Shown: positions 23,662 through 33,203, counted from the stretch's first letter. The stretch: DNA of 64,000 bases from Amycolatopsis sp. NBRC 101858 (GCF_030269325.1 NZ_BSTD01000004.1:536558-600557), one strand, 5' to 3'. Made by a program: numbers and translations. Notes: a model not told the origin generated them from the sequence alone.

Positions 23662-26522
23662 CGAAGAAGCTCGCGGCGCTGGCCGCGCTGCTCCTGGTGC
23701 CGGGGGTGCTGAGCGTGGCCGCGCCGGCGTCGGCGCAGGAGACCCAGACGGCCACGCGGCCGCACGGCCTGAGCACGATCGGCGCGCAGGGCTGGCAGGT
23801 GCTCACGACGGCCAGCGTCAAGGACGGCGGCGAGAAGGTTTCGACGCCCGGGTACGCCACCCGCGGCTGGCTGCCGGTCAAGCCGGACGACGCGGGCGCG
23901 CCGGGCACCGAGATCAACGCGCTGGTGCAGAACGGCAAGTGCCCCGACGTCTTCTACTCCGACAACATGCGCAAGTGCTTCGGGTACGTCGACAAGCTCG
24001 GCCCCGTCGTCACCAAGCCGTTCTCCGACCCGTGGTGGTACCGCACCGACTTCACCCCGGACTTCAAGGACGGCCAGCACGCGAAGCTGACCATCCCGGG
24101 CATCGTCGGCGAGGGCGACGTCTGGGTGAACGGCAAGCTCGTCGCCACGAAGGACATCGTGAGCGGCGCGTTCGCCGGGCACACGTTCGACGTCTCGAAG
24201 CTGGTCAAGCCGGGCAAGAACACCCTGGCGATCAAGGTCTACCCCAACAACCCGCTCAAGATGTACACGCTCGACCAGGTCGACTGGGGCCAGATCCCGC
24301 CGGACAACGACACCGGCATCCAGTTCCCGCCGACCCTGCAGGTGAGCGACGCGCTCACCGGCGACAACGCGCACGTCGTGCAGGACAACGCCGCCGACCT
24401 GTCCAGTTCGAAGCTGACGGTCAAGGTCGACGTCACCAACGACGCGGCGAACCCGCAGACCGGCGACGTCGCCGCGACCATCGCGCCGCCGTCGGGCGCG
24501 CCGATCGTCGTCCACCAGCGCGTGACGATCCCGGGGAACACCAAGCAGACGGTGACGTTCGCCCCGGTGAAGATCAGCAAGCCACGGGTCTGGTGGCCGT
24601 ACTCGATGGGTGACCAGCCGCTGTACACGCTGAGCACCGCGGTCTCGCAGGACGGCGTGCTCTCGACGTCGTCCAAGGGCACCTTCGGCATCCGCACGGT
24701 GACCTCGCGCCTGGTCGGGAAGTCCGCGCCGCTGCCCGAGGGCGCACGGCAGTTCACCATCAACGGCAAGGACTTCGTGTTCCGCGGCGGCGGCTTCGCG
24801 CCGGATCTCTTCCTGCGCTACGACTCCGCCGACACCGCGCACCAGATCGCGCTGATCAAGAACATGGGTCTCTCCGGCGTCCGGCTCGAGGGCCACGACA
24901 TGCCGCAGGACTTCTACGACCAGGCCGACCGCGCCGGGCTGCTCGTGATCGGCGGGTTCCTGTGCTGTGACGCCTGGCAGCCGGACACCGCCGAGCAGCT
25001 CGGCGAGCGGGACCTGCGGATCATCCACGACTCGTCGGTCAGCATCGCGCAGCGCGAACGCAACCACCCCAGCGTGTTCAACTACGGCTGGAGCGACAAC
25101 GAGCCGTTCGCCAACCAGGAGAACGTCGTCCTGACCGCGTTCGCGCAGGAGGACTTCCAGGTCCCGGTGATCGCTTCGGCGGAGTACAAGAGCACGCCGA
25201 CGCTCGGGCAGTCGGGGGAGAAGGAAGGCCCGTACGACTGGGTCCCGCCGTCCTACTGGTACGACACCTCGCACTTCGACGCGGACGACTCCTCGCGGAC
25301 CAACGCCGGCGGGTCGTGGGGCTTCGCGAGCGAGCAGAGCGCCGGGCACACCGTGCCGACGCTCGACTCGATCAAGCGGTTCCTTTCGCCGGCCGAGCAG
25401 GCGAAGCTGTGGCAGGACCCGGCGTACAACCAGTACCACGCCAACTTCGAGCCGGACCACGGCGGCTACGCGTTCGGCACGCTGTACACGCTGGACCAGT
25501 CGATCACGCAGCGGTACGGGAAGTGGAACTCACTGAAGTCCTATGTGGACCTCGCGAACATCGCGAACTACGAGAACACGCGCTCGCAGTTCGAGGCGTT
25601 CCTGCACCACTCGACCGACAAGGCGAACCCGTCGACCGGCGTCGTCTACTGGCAGCTCAACAAGGGCTGGCCGACGCTGCTGTGGTCGCTCTACAACGAC
25701 GACGGCGACCAGGCGGGCGCGTTCTTCGGCGCCAAGAAGGCGAACAAGCCGCTGCACGCGATCTACGGCTACGACAACGGTTCCGTGACCCTGGACAACC
25801 TCGGGGCGACGACGCAGTCCGGGCTTTCGGTGCAGGCCCGCGTGCTCGACACCGCGGGCAAGGTCCTGGACGACCAGACGGCTTCCGGCCTCTCGCTGGG
25901 TTCGCAGGGTGTGAAGACCGGCGTTCTCAAGCCGAAGGTGCCCGCCGAGACGAAGGCGCCGGCACCCGCCCAGGTCTACTTCGTCGAGCTGCAGGTCAAG
26001 CAGGGCGGGAAGGTCGTCGACCGGAACGTCTACTGGCTCTCGACGCAGAAGGACGTCGTCGACTGGGGCAAGACGCTCGGTAACCCGCAGGCGACGCTGT
26101 CGCAGTACAGCAACCTGCAGGCCCTGCAGAACCTGCCGAAGTCGCAGGTCAGCGCGGTCGCTTCGACGCGCTCGACCGGGGGCGCGAACGTCACCACGGT
26201 GACCGTGACCAACACGTCGAAGACGCCGGGGGCGGCGTTCTTCCTGCGGGCCGACGTCCGCCGCGGCACGCCGGACGGGCGTGAGGCGCCGGGGGACAAC
26301 CAGCTCGCGAACGCGACCTGGGACGACAACGACATCACGCTGTGGCCGGGCCAGTCGCAGACGCTGGCCGTGACCTACCAGGCGTCCGACCTGCGGGGCG
26401 CGGTGCCGGTGATCAGCGTCGACGGGTTCAACACCGGCCGGATCGTGGTCAAGGCGGCCGGCGGGTACGGCCACCACGGGGACGCGGCGGTCGCGCCGCA
26501 GATCGAGGGGTTCAGGGAGTGA
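23658..26522 (+). CDS. Secreted GH2 exo-beta-D-glucosaminidase-like enzyme
   Basis: This 954-residue protein has a signal peptide (about 1-26, ending PASAQ), a GH2 sugar-binding domain (WWYRTDFTPDF, WVNGKLVATKD), immunoglobulin-like domains, the catalytic barrel and C-terminal beta-domains. Glu482 in YGWSDNEP and Glu559 in GFASEQSAGH fit the acid/base and nucleophile of the CsxA exo-glucosaminidase subgroup, which trims glucosamine from chitosan. The subgroup also contains mannosylglycoprotein endo-beta-mannosidases, so that activity is possible. Start and stop overlap both neighbours, making one coupled operon with the APC permease and ROK kinase. Confidence 0.87.
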   Translation: MTKKLAALAALLLVPGVLSVAAPASAQETQTATRPHGLSTIGAQGWQVLTTASVKDGGEKVSTPGYATRGWLPVKPDDAGAPGTEINALVQNGKCPDVFYSDNMRKCFGYVDKLGPVVTKPFSDPWWYRTDFTPDFKDGQHAKLTIPGIVGEGDVWVNGKLVATKDIVSGAFAGHTFDVSKLVKPGKNTLAIKVYPNNPLKMYTLDQVDWGQIPPDNDTGIQFPPTLQVSDALTGDNAHVVQDNAADLSSSKLTVKVDVTNDAANPQTGDVAATIAPPSGAPIVVHQRVTIPGNTKQTVTFAPVKISKPRVWWPYSMGDQPLYTLSTAVSQDGVLSTSSKGTFGIRTVTSRLVGKSAPLPEGARQFTINGKDFVFRGGGFAPDLFLRYDSADTAHQIALIKNMGLSGVRLEGHDMPQDFYDQADRAGLLVIGGFLCCDAWQPDTAEQLGERDLRIIHDSSVSIAQRERNHPSVFNYGWSDNEPFANQENVVLTAFAQEDFQVPVIASAEYKSTPTLGQSGEKEGPYDWVPPSYWYDTSHFDADDSSRTNAGGSWGFASEQSAGHTVPTLDSIKRFLSPAEQAKLWQDPAYNQYHANFEPDHGGYAFGTLYTLDQSITQRYGKWNSLKSYVDLANIANYENTRSQFEAFLHHSTDKANPSTGVVYWQLNKGWPTLLWSLYNDDGDQAGAFFGAKKANKPLHAIYGYDNGSVTLDNLGATTQSGLSVQARVLDTAGKVLDDQTASGLSLGSQGVKTGVLKPKVPAETKAPAPAQVYFVELQVKQGGKVVDRNVYWLSTQKDVVDWGKTLGNPQATLSQYSNLQALQNLPKSQVSAVASTRSTGGANVTTVTVTNTSKTPGAAFFLRADVRRGTPDGREAPGDNQLANATWDDNDITLWPGQSQTLAVTYQASDLRGAVPVISVDGFNTGRIVVKAAGGYGHHGDAAVAPQIEGFRE

Positions 26523-27409
26523 GCGGGAAACGGATTCTCGGGATCGACTTCGGCGGCACGAAGGTGGCGCTGGGGCTCGCCGACCACGACGGGACCTTGC
26601 TGGCCACGCGCCGGCTGGACACCGACGCGCAGGCGGGGGCCGAGCAGGTGGTGGTGCGGGCGCTCGCCGGGGCTCGTCGGCTCCTGGCGGACGAGGGCGC
26701 GACCCCCTGCGCGATCGGTGTCGTCAGCCCGGGGATCGTGCTGCCGGACCGGATCCTGCTCGCGCCGAACGTCCCGGGCTGGGAGGAGCTGCACCTGGCC
26801 GAGCTGGTGGCGGCCGAGTTCCCGGACGTCCCGATTTCGGTGGGGACGGACGCGAAGGCGGCGGCACTGGCGGAATGGCGCTGGGGTGCGCTGGCCGGGG
26901 CGGACCCGGCGGTGTTCCTCTCGCTGGGCACCGGCATCGCGGCGGCGGTGCTGGTCGGCGGCCGGTTGCTGACCGGCGCCAACGGAGCTGCGGGCGAGAT
27001 CGGGTACAACCTGCTCTCGCCGCAGGACACCGAGGGTTTCGCAAGCGGAGCGGCGCCGCTTGAGGAAGCCGTCGGTGGGCGTGGGCTGGGCGGCCGGGCG
27101 AGTGATCTGCTCGGCCGCCCGGTCACCGCGGGCGAGCTGTTCGCCCTGGCCAAGGAGAACGTCGAGGCCAAGGAGCTGGTGACGGCGGCGCTCGACGAAC
27201 TGTCGATGCACGTGGCGAACCTGGCGATCATGCTGGACCCCCAACGCATCGCGGTCGGCGGCGGGCTGGTGCGTTCGGCGGACGTACTGCTCCCGGCGCT
27301 CGCGGACCGGCTGGCACACGCGGTGCCGTTCCCGCCGGAGCTGGTGTCGGCCCGCTTCGACCAGGACGCCGCACTGCTGGGCGCGGTGGCGCTGGCGCTG
27401 GGGGAGTAG
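26519..27409 (+). CDS. ROK family sugar kinase
   Basis: This 296-residue protein opens with ILGIDFGGTKVALGLADHDG (ATP phosphate 1 loop) and has no HTH, so it is a kinase rather than a regulator. SVGTDAKAAALAEWRWGA carries the likely catalytic Asp, and LSLGTGIAAAVLVGGRL and IAVGGGLVRSADVLLP complete the fold. The ROK zinc motif CxCGxxGC is absent. The GTG start overlaps the GH2 stop (GTGA). The likely job is to phosphorylate the sugar released by GH2 and imported by the APC permease, for example glucosamine. Confidence 0.9.
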   Translation: MSGKRILGIDFGGTKVALGLADHDGTLLATRRLDTDAQAGAEQVVVRALAGARRLLADEGATPCAIGVVSPGIVLPDRILLAPNVPGWEELHLAELVAAEFPDVPISVGTDAKAAALAEWRWGALAGADPAVFLSLGTGIAAAVLVGGRLLTGANGAAGEIGYNLLSPQDTEGFASGAAPLEEAVGGRGLGGRASDLLGRPVTAGELFALAKENVEAKELVTAALDELSMHVANLAIMLDPQRIAVGGGLVRSADVLLPALADRLAHAVPFPPELVSARFDQDAALLGAVALALGE

Positions 27410-27505
27410 GCCTCCGGGTGGCGTGCCGGTGCCCCGACCCGGTGCGCCACCCGGTTTCACGCCGGGCCTTTCCCGAATGCGAAGCGGCGGCGTGCGAGGG
27501 ACGCG

Positions 27506-28717
27506 TCAGCTCGCGGCTTCGGCCGTCGCGAGTTCGGTGCGGCGGAAGGCTTCCGGGGAAAGCTGGAACCACACCAGCACCGCGCTGAGCGCCTGGATCG
27601 CCGCGACCACCAGCCAGACGCCCCGGAGGCTCCAGTGCGCCGCGACCAGGCCGCCGGTCAGCGCGCCGAGTGGGGTCAGGCCCCAGGCCAGCGCGCGGTG
27701 GCTGGTCAGCACCCGGCCGAGCAGCGGCGCCGGCGTGAAGCGCTGGCGGCTGGACTGCGAGCAGACGTTCCAGACCAGCACCGTCGAGGTCAGGAAGACC
27801 AGCACCACGCCGATCAGCGGCGGCCACGGCGGCAGTACGGCCAGCAGCAGCGGCGCCACCGCACCGAGGCTCTGCGCCCACCGCATCGACCACGAATACC
27901 CGAGCCGGTCGACGATCTTCTGCACCACGAACGACGACGCCACCCAGCCGATCGCGAGGCACGCGAGCAGCAGGCCGTAGCCGACCGAACCCACGTGCAG
28001 GATCTGCGTCGCGTACAGCACGAACATCGAGTTCCCGGCGCTGGCGGCGAACGAGCCCAGCGCGACGTTGATCGTGATCGAGCGCAGCAGCGGCGTCCGG
28101 ACCAGGTGCGTGAGCCCGGCCGACAGGTCCCGCAGCGGATGGGTGCGCGCGGCCACCACCGACGCCGACGGGATGCGCCGCGTCAGGAGCAGGGCGAGCA
28201 ACGCGCACGCGGCGGCCAGCCACGCGGGCGCCCCGGCGCTGACGGCGACGAGGAACCCGGTCAGCGGCGGCACCACGAACTGCACGACACCCCGGTCGAT
28301 CACGGTGAGGCGCGCGTTGGCGTGGGCGAGCCGATCGGGCTCGACGAGCTCGGGCACGAGCGCCCCGCTGGCGCCGTCCCCGAGCACCTGCGCGGAGGTG
28401 ACGACGAAGGCGACGACCAGCAGGACCGGCAGGCTGAGCAGCCCGGCGGAGGCGACGGCGGCGAGCACGAGCGCGGCCCCGACCTGCACGGCGTAGGCCC
28501 AGGCGAGCACGGCGGTCCGCCGCACGCGGTCGATGAGCACCCCGGCGAAGAGGGACAGCAACAGCCACGGCGCCTGCCCGGCGATGTTCACCAGCGAGAT
28601 CTCGCGCGGATCGGTGGTGATGGAAACGGCGAGCAGCGGAAGCGCGGCGAGCATCAGCCCTTCGGCGGAGGACCCGGACACCGCGACGGCCTGCAGCCGC
28701 ACCCACCTGTTCGTCAC
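27506..28717 (-). CDS. MFS transporter (macrolide-efflux-like)
   Basis: The protein has 403 residues from the GTG at 28717 (MTNRWVRLQAVAVSGSSAEG); a TTG at 28762 is a less likely alternative. It has about 12 membrane helices with LFAGVLIDRVRRTAVL as motif A and the GALVPELVEPDRLAHANARLTV loop found in MefA-like MFS_3 transporters, which export drugs or siderophores. Its 5' end faces the lacI stop 77 bases upstream on the same strand, so it may share that transcript. Substrate is unknown. Confidence 0.88.
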   Translation of the reverse strand: MTNRWVRLQAVAVSGSSAEGLMLAALPLLAVSITTDPREISLVNIAGQAPWLLLSLFAGVLIDRVRRTAVLAWAYAVQVGAALVLAAVASAGLLSLPVLLVVAFVVTSAQVLGDGASGALVPELVEPDRLAHANARLTVIDRGVVQFVVPPLTGFLVAVSAGAPAWLAAACALLALLLTRRIPSASVVAARTHPLRDLSAGLTHLVRTPLLRSITINVALGSFAASAGNSMFVLYATQILHVGSVGYGLLLACLAIGWVASSFVVQKIVDRLGYSWSMRWAQSLGAVAPLLLAVLPPWPPLIGVVLVFLTSTVLVWNVCSQSSRQRFTPAPLLGRVLTSHRALAWGLTPLGALTGGLVAAHWSLRGVWLVVAAIQALSAVLVWFQLSPEAFRRTELATAEAAS

Positions 28718-28794
28718 GCGTGAAGCCCCATGATCGGCAGTGTGCCGAAAAGTCGTAAGCAAGCCAAACTATTTTCCGGCTGCTTCGATCACGC

Positions 28795-29790
28795 TCAGCG
28801 ACGCACCCGGGTCGACTCGCGGACGACCAGCTCCGGGGTGAACACGACCGCCTGGTGCTCCGCCGTCGTGTCCGCCGTCTCCGTCAGGAGGAGTTCCGCG
28901 GCCGTGCGGCCGAGGCGCTGGGCCGGCTGGCGGACCGAGGTCAGCGGGACCGCCGCCGCGCCCGCGAACTCGATGTCGTCGTAGCCCACGATCGCCATCT
29001 CCTCCGGGATGCGCACGCCCGCGCCGACCATCGCCTGCAGCACGCCCAGGGCCAGCAGGTCGTTCGCGCAGAACACCGCCGTGGGGCGGGGACTCATGCC
29101 CAAGAGGCGGGCACCCGCGTCCCGGCCCGAGGAGACATCGAGGCCGATCGCCTCGAGGACCGTCAGTTCCGCCGCCGACCCTTGCAGTGCGGTGCGGACG
29201 CCCTGCTCGCGGTCGCGGCACTGGGCGAGGATCGCGGGACCGTTGACGAACGCGATGTGCCGGTGGCCGGTCTCCAGGAGGTGGCGGGCCGCGAGCGCCC
29301 CGCCGGCGATGTCGTCCACCGCGACCGAACTCGCCTCCGACGTCGGCGCCTTGCGGTCGACGAACACGTACGGCGTGCCGCTGCGGCGGAACGCGCGCAG
29401 GGCCTCGCCGGACGTCGCGACCGGGCTCAGCAGCACACCGCGGACCCGCTGCTCGGCGAACATCGCGAGGTAGGACGCCTCGAGGTCGGAGCGCTGCCCG
29501 CTGTTGCAGGTGATGATGTTGAGGCCCTCGGCGTGCGCGGCCTGCTCGGCGCCGCGGGCGACGTCGACGAAGAACGGGTTGCCGAGGTCGAGCACGAGCA
29601 GCCCCATGATCCGGCTGCGGCCGGCCCGCAGCTGCCGCGCCGACTCGTCGCGGACGTAGCCGAGCTCTTCGATCACCGACAGCACCCGGTTCCGGGTGGC
29701 CACCGCGACCACGTGCGGCCGGTTGACCACATTGGACACCGTGCCGATCGAGACGCCGGCCCGCTTGGCGACGTCCTTGATGCCGACCAA
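28795..29790 (-). CDS. LacI family transcriptional regulator
   Basis: This 331-residue protein starts at TTG 29790, with GAGGGGG four bases upstream; the HTH (VGIKDVAKRAGVSIGTVSNVVNRPHVV) then begins at residue 2, as in most LacI proteins. The effector domain runs from IMGLLVLDLGNPFFVDVARGAEQAA to MAIVGYDDIEFAGAAAVPLTSVRQP. The palindrome TGAAACGTTTCA at 29831-29842 upstream is a textbook LacI operator and suggests autorepression. The longer frame reaching 30036 crosses the operator and is not used. Confidence 0.92.
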   Translation of the reverse strand: MVGIKDVAKRAGVSIGTVSNVVNRPHVVAVATRNRVLSVIEELGYVRDESARQLRAGRSRIMGLLVLDLGNPFFVDVARGAEQAAHAEGLNIITCNSGQRSDLEASYLAMFAEQRVRGVLLSPVATSGEALRAFRRSGTPYVFVDRKAPTSEASSVAVDDIAGGALAARHLLETGHRHIAFVNGPAILAQCRDREQGVRTALQGSAAELTVLEAIGLDVSSGRDAGARLLGMSPRPTAVFCANDLLALGVLQAMVGAGVRIPEEMAIVGYDDIEFAGAAAVPLTSVRQPAQRLGRTAAELLLTETADTTAEHQAVVFTPELVVRESTRVRR

Positions 29791-29830
29791 AGCACCCCCT
29801 CGCAGAGAAAGCGTGAGCCTACCACGCGGA

Positions 29831-29842
29831 TGAAACGTTTCA
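29831..29842. promoter_or_regulatory. LacI operator before the 28795-29790 regulator
   Basis: TGAAACGTTTCA is a perfect 12-bp palindrome with central CG. It lies 41 bases upstream of the TTG start and 36 bases upstream of the decayed plus-strand gene at 29878. Confidence 0.8.
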
Positions 29843-29877
29843 GCCGATGTTGGGGCGGCGAACGGGAGGTGGCCGGA

Positions 29878-30115
29878 ATGGACGGTGGGCCGCTGCGGGT
29901 GATGGCGCTGATCGGCGACGCGCGCGAAGGGCCGGGCCTGCGGACGCGTCGGCGGGCGGTTCACGGCGACGACGGACCTCGACCCCGTGGAACTCGCCGA
30001 GGCCGACCTCCCGGCGGTGCGGACCTTGCCCGCCACGGAGCCGAGCTTGGCTCGCAGCGTGGCGGCGGGGTGCGCCCGCCCGATGAACGCGGCTATCGTG
30101 TCCGGTTCCTCCTGA
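29878..30115 (+). pseudogene. Decayed NADPH-dependent FMN reductase gene
   Basis: An ATG at 29878 with an upstream GGGAGGTGG begins LRVMALIGDAREG, the flavin-binding start of the FMN reductase family. The match then moves to another frame, which reads RFTATTDLDPVELAEADLPA and later PSLARSVAAGCARPMNAAIVSGSS before a stop at 30113-30115. The shift falls near 29930-29945. Even with it repaired, the product is about 78 residues, less than half the family length, so the gene is also truncated. Confidence 0.6.
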
Positions 30116-30210
30116 TTCGGGTGCCGAGCCGCTCACGGTTTCCCGCCGTTCGTCGCACCGTTGCCGCACTAGGCTGCGCAGCGGTGTGCCTGCCACTGGG
30201 AGGAGTCCGG

Positions 30211-31872
30211 GTGCGGATCTTCACGATCGTCCTGTCACTGGTGCTGACGTGGGTGCTCTCCGGGGCGGTCGCCTCGGCCGATCCCGTGCTCGAACACGAC
30301 ACCGACGACCCGGTGGCGGCCGCGCCCGCGGTGACGCGGCCGGACACCCCGCACTGCACCGTCACGCTCGCCGACGCCTTCCGCTCCAACGCCGCCGACG
30401 GCACCCCGCAGTTCTACGAGGGCACGCTCGCGCCGCCCAAGGCCTGCGCCGGGCCGTGGGCGAAGGTCGTGATGGACCAGACCGTCACCGTTTCCGGCCG
30501 CCAGTACGACCGGATCGGCGACCTCCGGATCGGCGCGACCGAGGTCTGGTGGGGGACCACGGAGGAGCCCAGCGGCGAGGGCAACCGCCCGATCACCTAC
30601 CACTTCGACAAGGACCTGACGCCGTACGCCGCGCTGCTGCGCACGCCGCAGCCCTTCCACGGCGGTATCGAGAACTACAACTCGCCGGTCTACACCGGTG
30701 TCTACGCCCAGACCGTGACGCTCACCTACTACCAGGCCGACCGCAAGCACCCCGCGCCCGAGACCGCCGACCACGTCGCCGGCTTCGGGCACGTCGACGC
30801 GACACCCGCCGCGCCCACCGTGCACTTCACCGCGAAGGACCTGCCGCGCAACATCACCCGCGCCTACCTCGAGGTCACGCTGGAAGGCCACGCCTGCGAC
30901 GAGCAGTGGTTCGACGACGTCCCGGATGCAGTGTCGGCGAAGTACCCGGCGGCCGGGCTCTGCGGCAAGGGTCCGTACCGCGAAGCGAACTTCGCGCTCG
31001 ACGGGACGCCCGCCGGCAGCGCGTTCACCTTCCCGCACATCTACTCCGGCGGGATCGTGCCGCAGCTGTGGCGGCCGATCGTCGCGATCGACACCTTCAG
31101 CCTGCACGCCGAAACCTACGACATCACGCCGTTCGCGGGCCGGCTCGTGGACGGCGGTGCGCATGATCTCTCCTTCTCCTTCCCGGACATCGGCGGTGAA
31201 TTCACCGTCGTGCCGACGCTACTGCTCTACACCGACAAAAAAGCCGCGCAGACGTCCGGCGCCCTGACCCAGCACGACGTCGCGGCGGCGCCGACCAGGC
31301 AGACTGCGGTGAAAGACATCCCCGATGGGGTGAACGTGACGGTGACGGCGAAGCGTCACGACGTGACCGCGGGCTACGTCGACACCTCGGCGGGCCGCGT
31401 GTACACCCGCGTCGAGCGCACCCGCGACTACCGCAACACCGACGACGTCACCGGCGGCGGTTTCACCCAGCACGTCGTGCAGGGCGACTCGGGACAGCAG
31501 ACGTCGACGTCCACTGTGGACGGACGGGTGCGCTCGGCGGCCCGGCACACGTGGTCCTACCCGCTGACCACCGACGCGACCGCGAACATCACCGACGACC
31601 AGAACCTGCGGATCTCCGGCTCGGCCGAGATGACGCAGACCTTGGCCGACCTCGCGGGCGACGGCCGGCGCTGGTGGCCGGTCCGCGGGTCGACGGAGTG
31701 GCTGAGCTCGTCCGGCGTGCTGGCCCGCACGAACGGCGTCAACACCGAGGCCGACGGCCGCTCGCGCACGTCGTTCGCCGGGTCCGACGACCTCGGCCGA
31801 CCGTACTTCCACTACGTCGCGAGCGAGCACGGGCGGATCACCGCGAACCGGGAGCTCCCGCCGCGGAGGTGA
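30211..31872 (+). CDS. Secreted peptide-N4-asparagine amidase A-like protein (PNGase A family)
   Basis: This 553-residue protein starts at GTG 30211 after GGGAGGAG and has a signal peptide (about 1-23, ending AVASA). Motifs seen in the PNGase A family are WAKVVMDQTVTVSGRQYDRIGDLRIGATEVWWGTTEEP, ITYHFDKDLTPYAALL and YREANFALDGTPAGSAFTFPHIYSGGIVPQLWRPI. Family members release N-glycans from glycopeptides, including core alpha-1,3-fucosylated plant glycans. It would work with the extracellular glycosidases of the window on plant glycoproteins. It stands alone; the decayed reductase lies upstream. Confidence 0.85.
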   Translation: MRIFTIVLSLVLTWVLSGAVASADPVLEHDTDDPVAAAPAVTRPDTPHCTVTLADAFRSNAADGTPQFYEGTLAPPKACAGPWAKVVMDQTVTVSGRQYDRIGDLRIGATEVWWGTTEEPSGEGNRPITYHFDKDLTPYAALLRTPQPFHGGIENYNSPVYTGVYAQTVTLTYYQADRKHPAPETADHVAGFGHVDATPAAPTVHFTAKDLPRNITRAYLEVTLEGHACDEQWFDDVPDAVSAKYPAAGLCGKGPYREANFALDGTPAGSAFTFPHIYSGGIVPQLWRPIVAIDTFSLHAETYDITPFAGRLVDGGAHDLSFSFPDIGGEFTVVPTLLLYTDKKAAQTSGALTQHDVAAAPTRQTAVKDIPDGVNVTVTAKRHDVTAGYVDTSAGRVYTRVERTRDYRNTDDVTGGGFTQHVVQGDSGQQTSTSTVDGRVRSAARHTWSYPLTTDATANITDDQNLRISGSAEMTQTLADLAGDGRRWWPVRGSTEWLSSSGVLARTNGVNTEADGRSRTSFAGSDDLGRPYFHYVASEHGRITANRELPPRR

Positions 31873-31925
31873 AACAGCTCTCGGTGCGCCTCACCCGATC
31901 GGGCTAGTGCGGTACTGTCGGGTAC

Positions 31926-33203
31926 ATGGGGAGTCTCCGCTCACGGGTCCTGGGCTGGGTCGGGCGTCGGTATCTCGCGCGTCAGTCGAAAAAGGGCTTC
32001 GACCTCGAGAAGATGTCGTCGTTCCTGCCGGAGTCGGCGCTGATGCCGCTGAGGCGCGACAGTCTCGACCCGGTCGCCGAGATCGGCGCGATCCGGGCCG
32101 AGGCGCCGATCAGCAAGCTCGACCTGCCGTTCGGGATGAACGCCTGGCTGGTCACCGGTTACGACGAGGCGAAGGCCGTGCTCGGCAAGGTGACGGAGTT
32201 CTCCACCGACTTCACCAACCTGGTGGGCAACGCCGGGGTGACCGAGGACCAGAACCCGGGCGGCCTGGGCTTCGCGGACCCGCCCGTGCACACCCGGCTG
32301 CGCAAGCTGCTCACGCCGGAGTTCACCATGCGGCGGCTCAACCGGCTGATCCCGCGCATCGACGAGATCGTCACCGAGCAGCTCGACGCGATGGCCAAGA
32401 CCGAGGGCCCGGTCGACCTGTGGCAGGCGTTCGCGCTGCCGATCCCGTCGCTGACCATCTGCGAGCTGCTCGGCGTGTCCTACGAGGACCGCGAGGACTT
32501 CCAGCGGCTGGGCACCGCGCGCTTCGACCTCTTCGGCGGCGCGAGCGCGTCGCTCGGCGCGATGTCGGAGTCGCTGACCTACTTGCTCGACATCGTGAAG
32601 AAGCAGCGCGAAGAGCCCGGCGACGGCCTGCTCGGCATGCTGATCAAGGAACACGGCGACGAGATCTCCGACCGCGAGCTGGCCGGCCTCGCCGACGGCG
32701 TGCTCACCGGCGGCCTGGAGACCACGGCCAGCATGCTCGCGCTCGGCGCATTGGTGCTGCTGCGCGACGAGAAGGCGTTCGACGCGGTCCGCGGCGACGA
32801 GCAGTCCGTGCACCGGTTCGTCGAGGAGCTGCTGCGCTACCTGACGGTGGTGCAGATGGCGTTCCCGCGGTTCGCCAAGGAGGACATGGAGATCGGCGGC
32901 GTGCGGATCACCGAGGGCGACATCGTGCTGGTGTCCCTGTCGGCCGCGGACCGCGACCCGAAGCTGGGCACGGACATGGAGCAGTTCGACGCGGCCCGCG
33001 AGCCGACGTCGCACCTGGCGTTCAGCTACGGAATCCACCGCTGCATCGGCGCGGAGCTGGCCCGCATGGAGCTGCGCACGGCCTACCCGGCACTGGTCCG
33101 CCGTTTCCCGAACTTGCGGCTGGCGGTGCCGGCGGAGGAGCTTGCGTTCCGCAAGGTGTCCATTGTGTACGGTCTGGACGAGCTGCCGGTACTGGTGGAC
33201 TGA
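31926..33203 (+). CDS. Cytochrome P450
   Basis: This 425-residue protein has all the P450 landmarks: FADPPVHTRLRKLLTPEFT (helix C), GVLTGGLETTASMLALGA (helix I, with GGLETT in place of the usual AGxET), EELLRYL (ExxR) and FSYGIHRCIGAELARMEL, where Cys373 is the haem thiolate ligand. It oxidises an unknown small molecule using ferredoxin and a reductase that are not encoded nearby. An extended N-terminus (about 40 residues before the usual start) is noted. No biosynthetic cluster surrounds it. Confidence 0.95.
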   Translation: MGSLRSRVLGWVGRRYLARQSKKGFDLEKMSSFLPESALMPLRRDSLDPVAEIGAIRAEAPISKLDLPFGMNAWLVTGYDEAKAVLGKVTEFSTDFTNLVGNAGVTEDQNPGGLGFADPPVHTRLRKLLTPEFTMRRLNRLIPRIDEIVTEQLDAMAKTEGPVDLWQAFALPIPSLTICELLGVSYEDREDFQRLGTARFDLFGGASASLGAMSESLTYLLDIVKKQREEPGDGLLGMLIKEHGDEISDRELAGLADGVLTGGLETTASMLALGALVLLRDEKAFDAVRGDEQSVHRFVEELLRYLTVVQMAFPRFAKEDMEIGGVRITEGDIVLVSLSAADRDPKLGTDMEQFDAAREPTSHLAFSYGIHRCIGAELARMELRTAYPALVRRFPNLRLAVPAEELAFRKVSIVYGLDELPVLVD

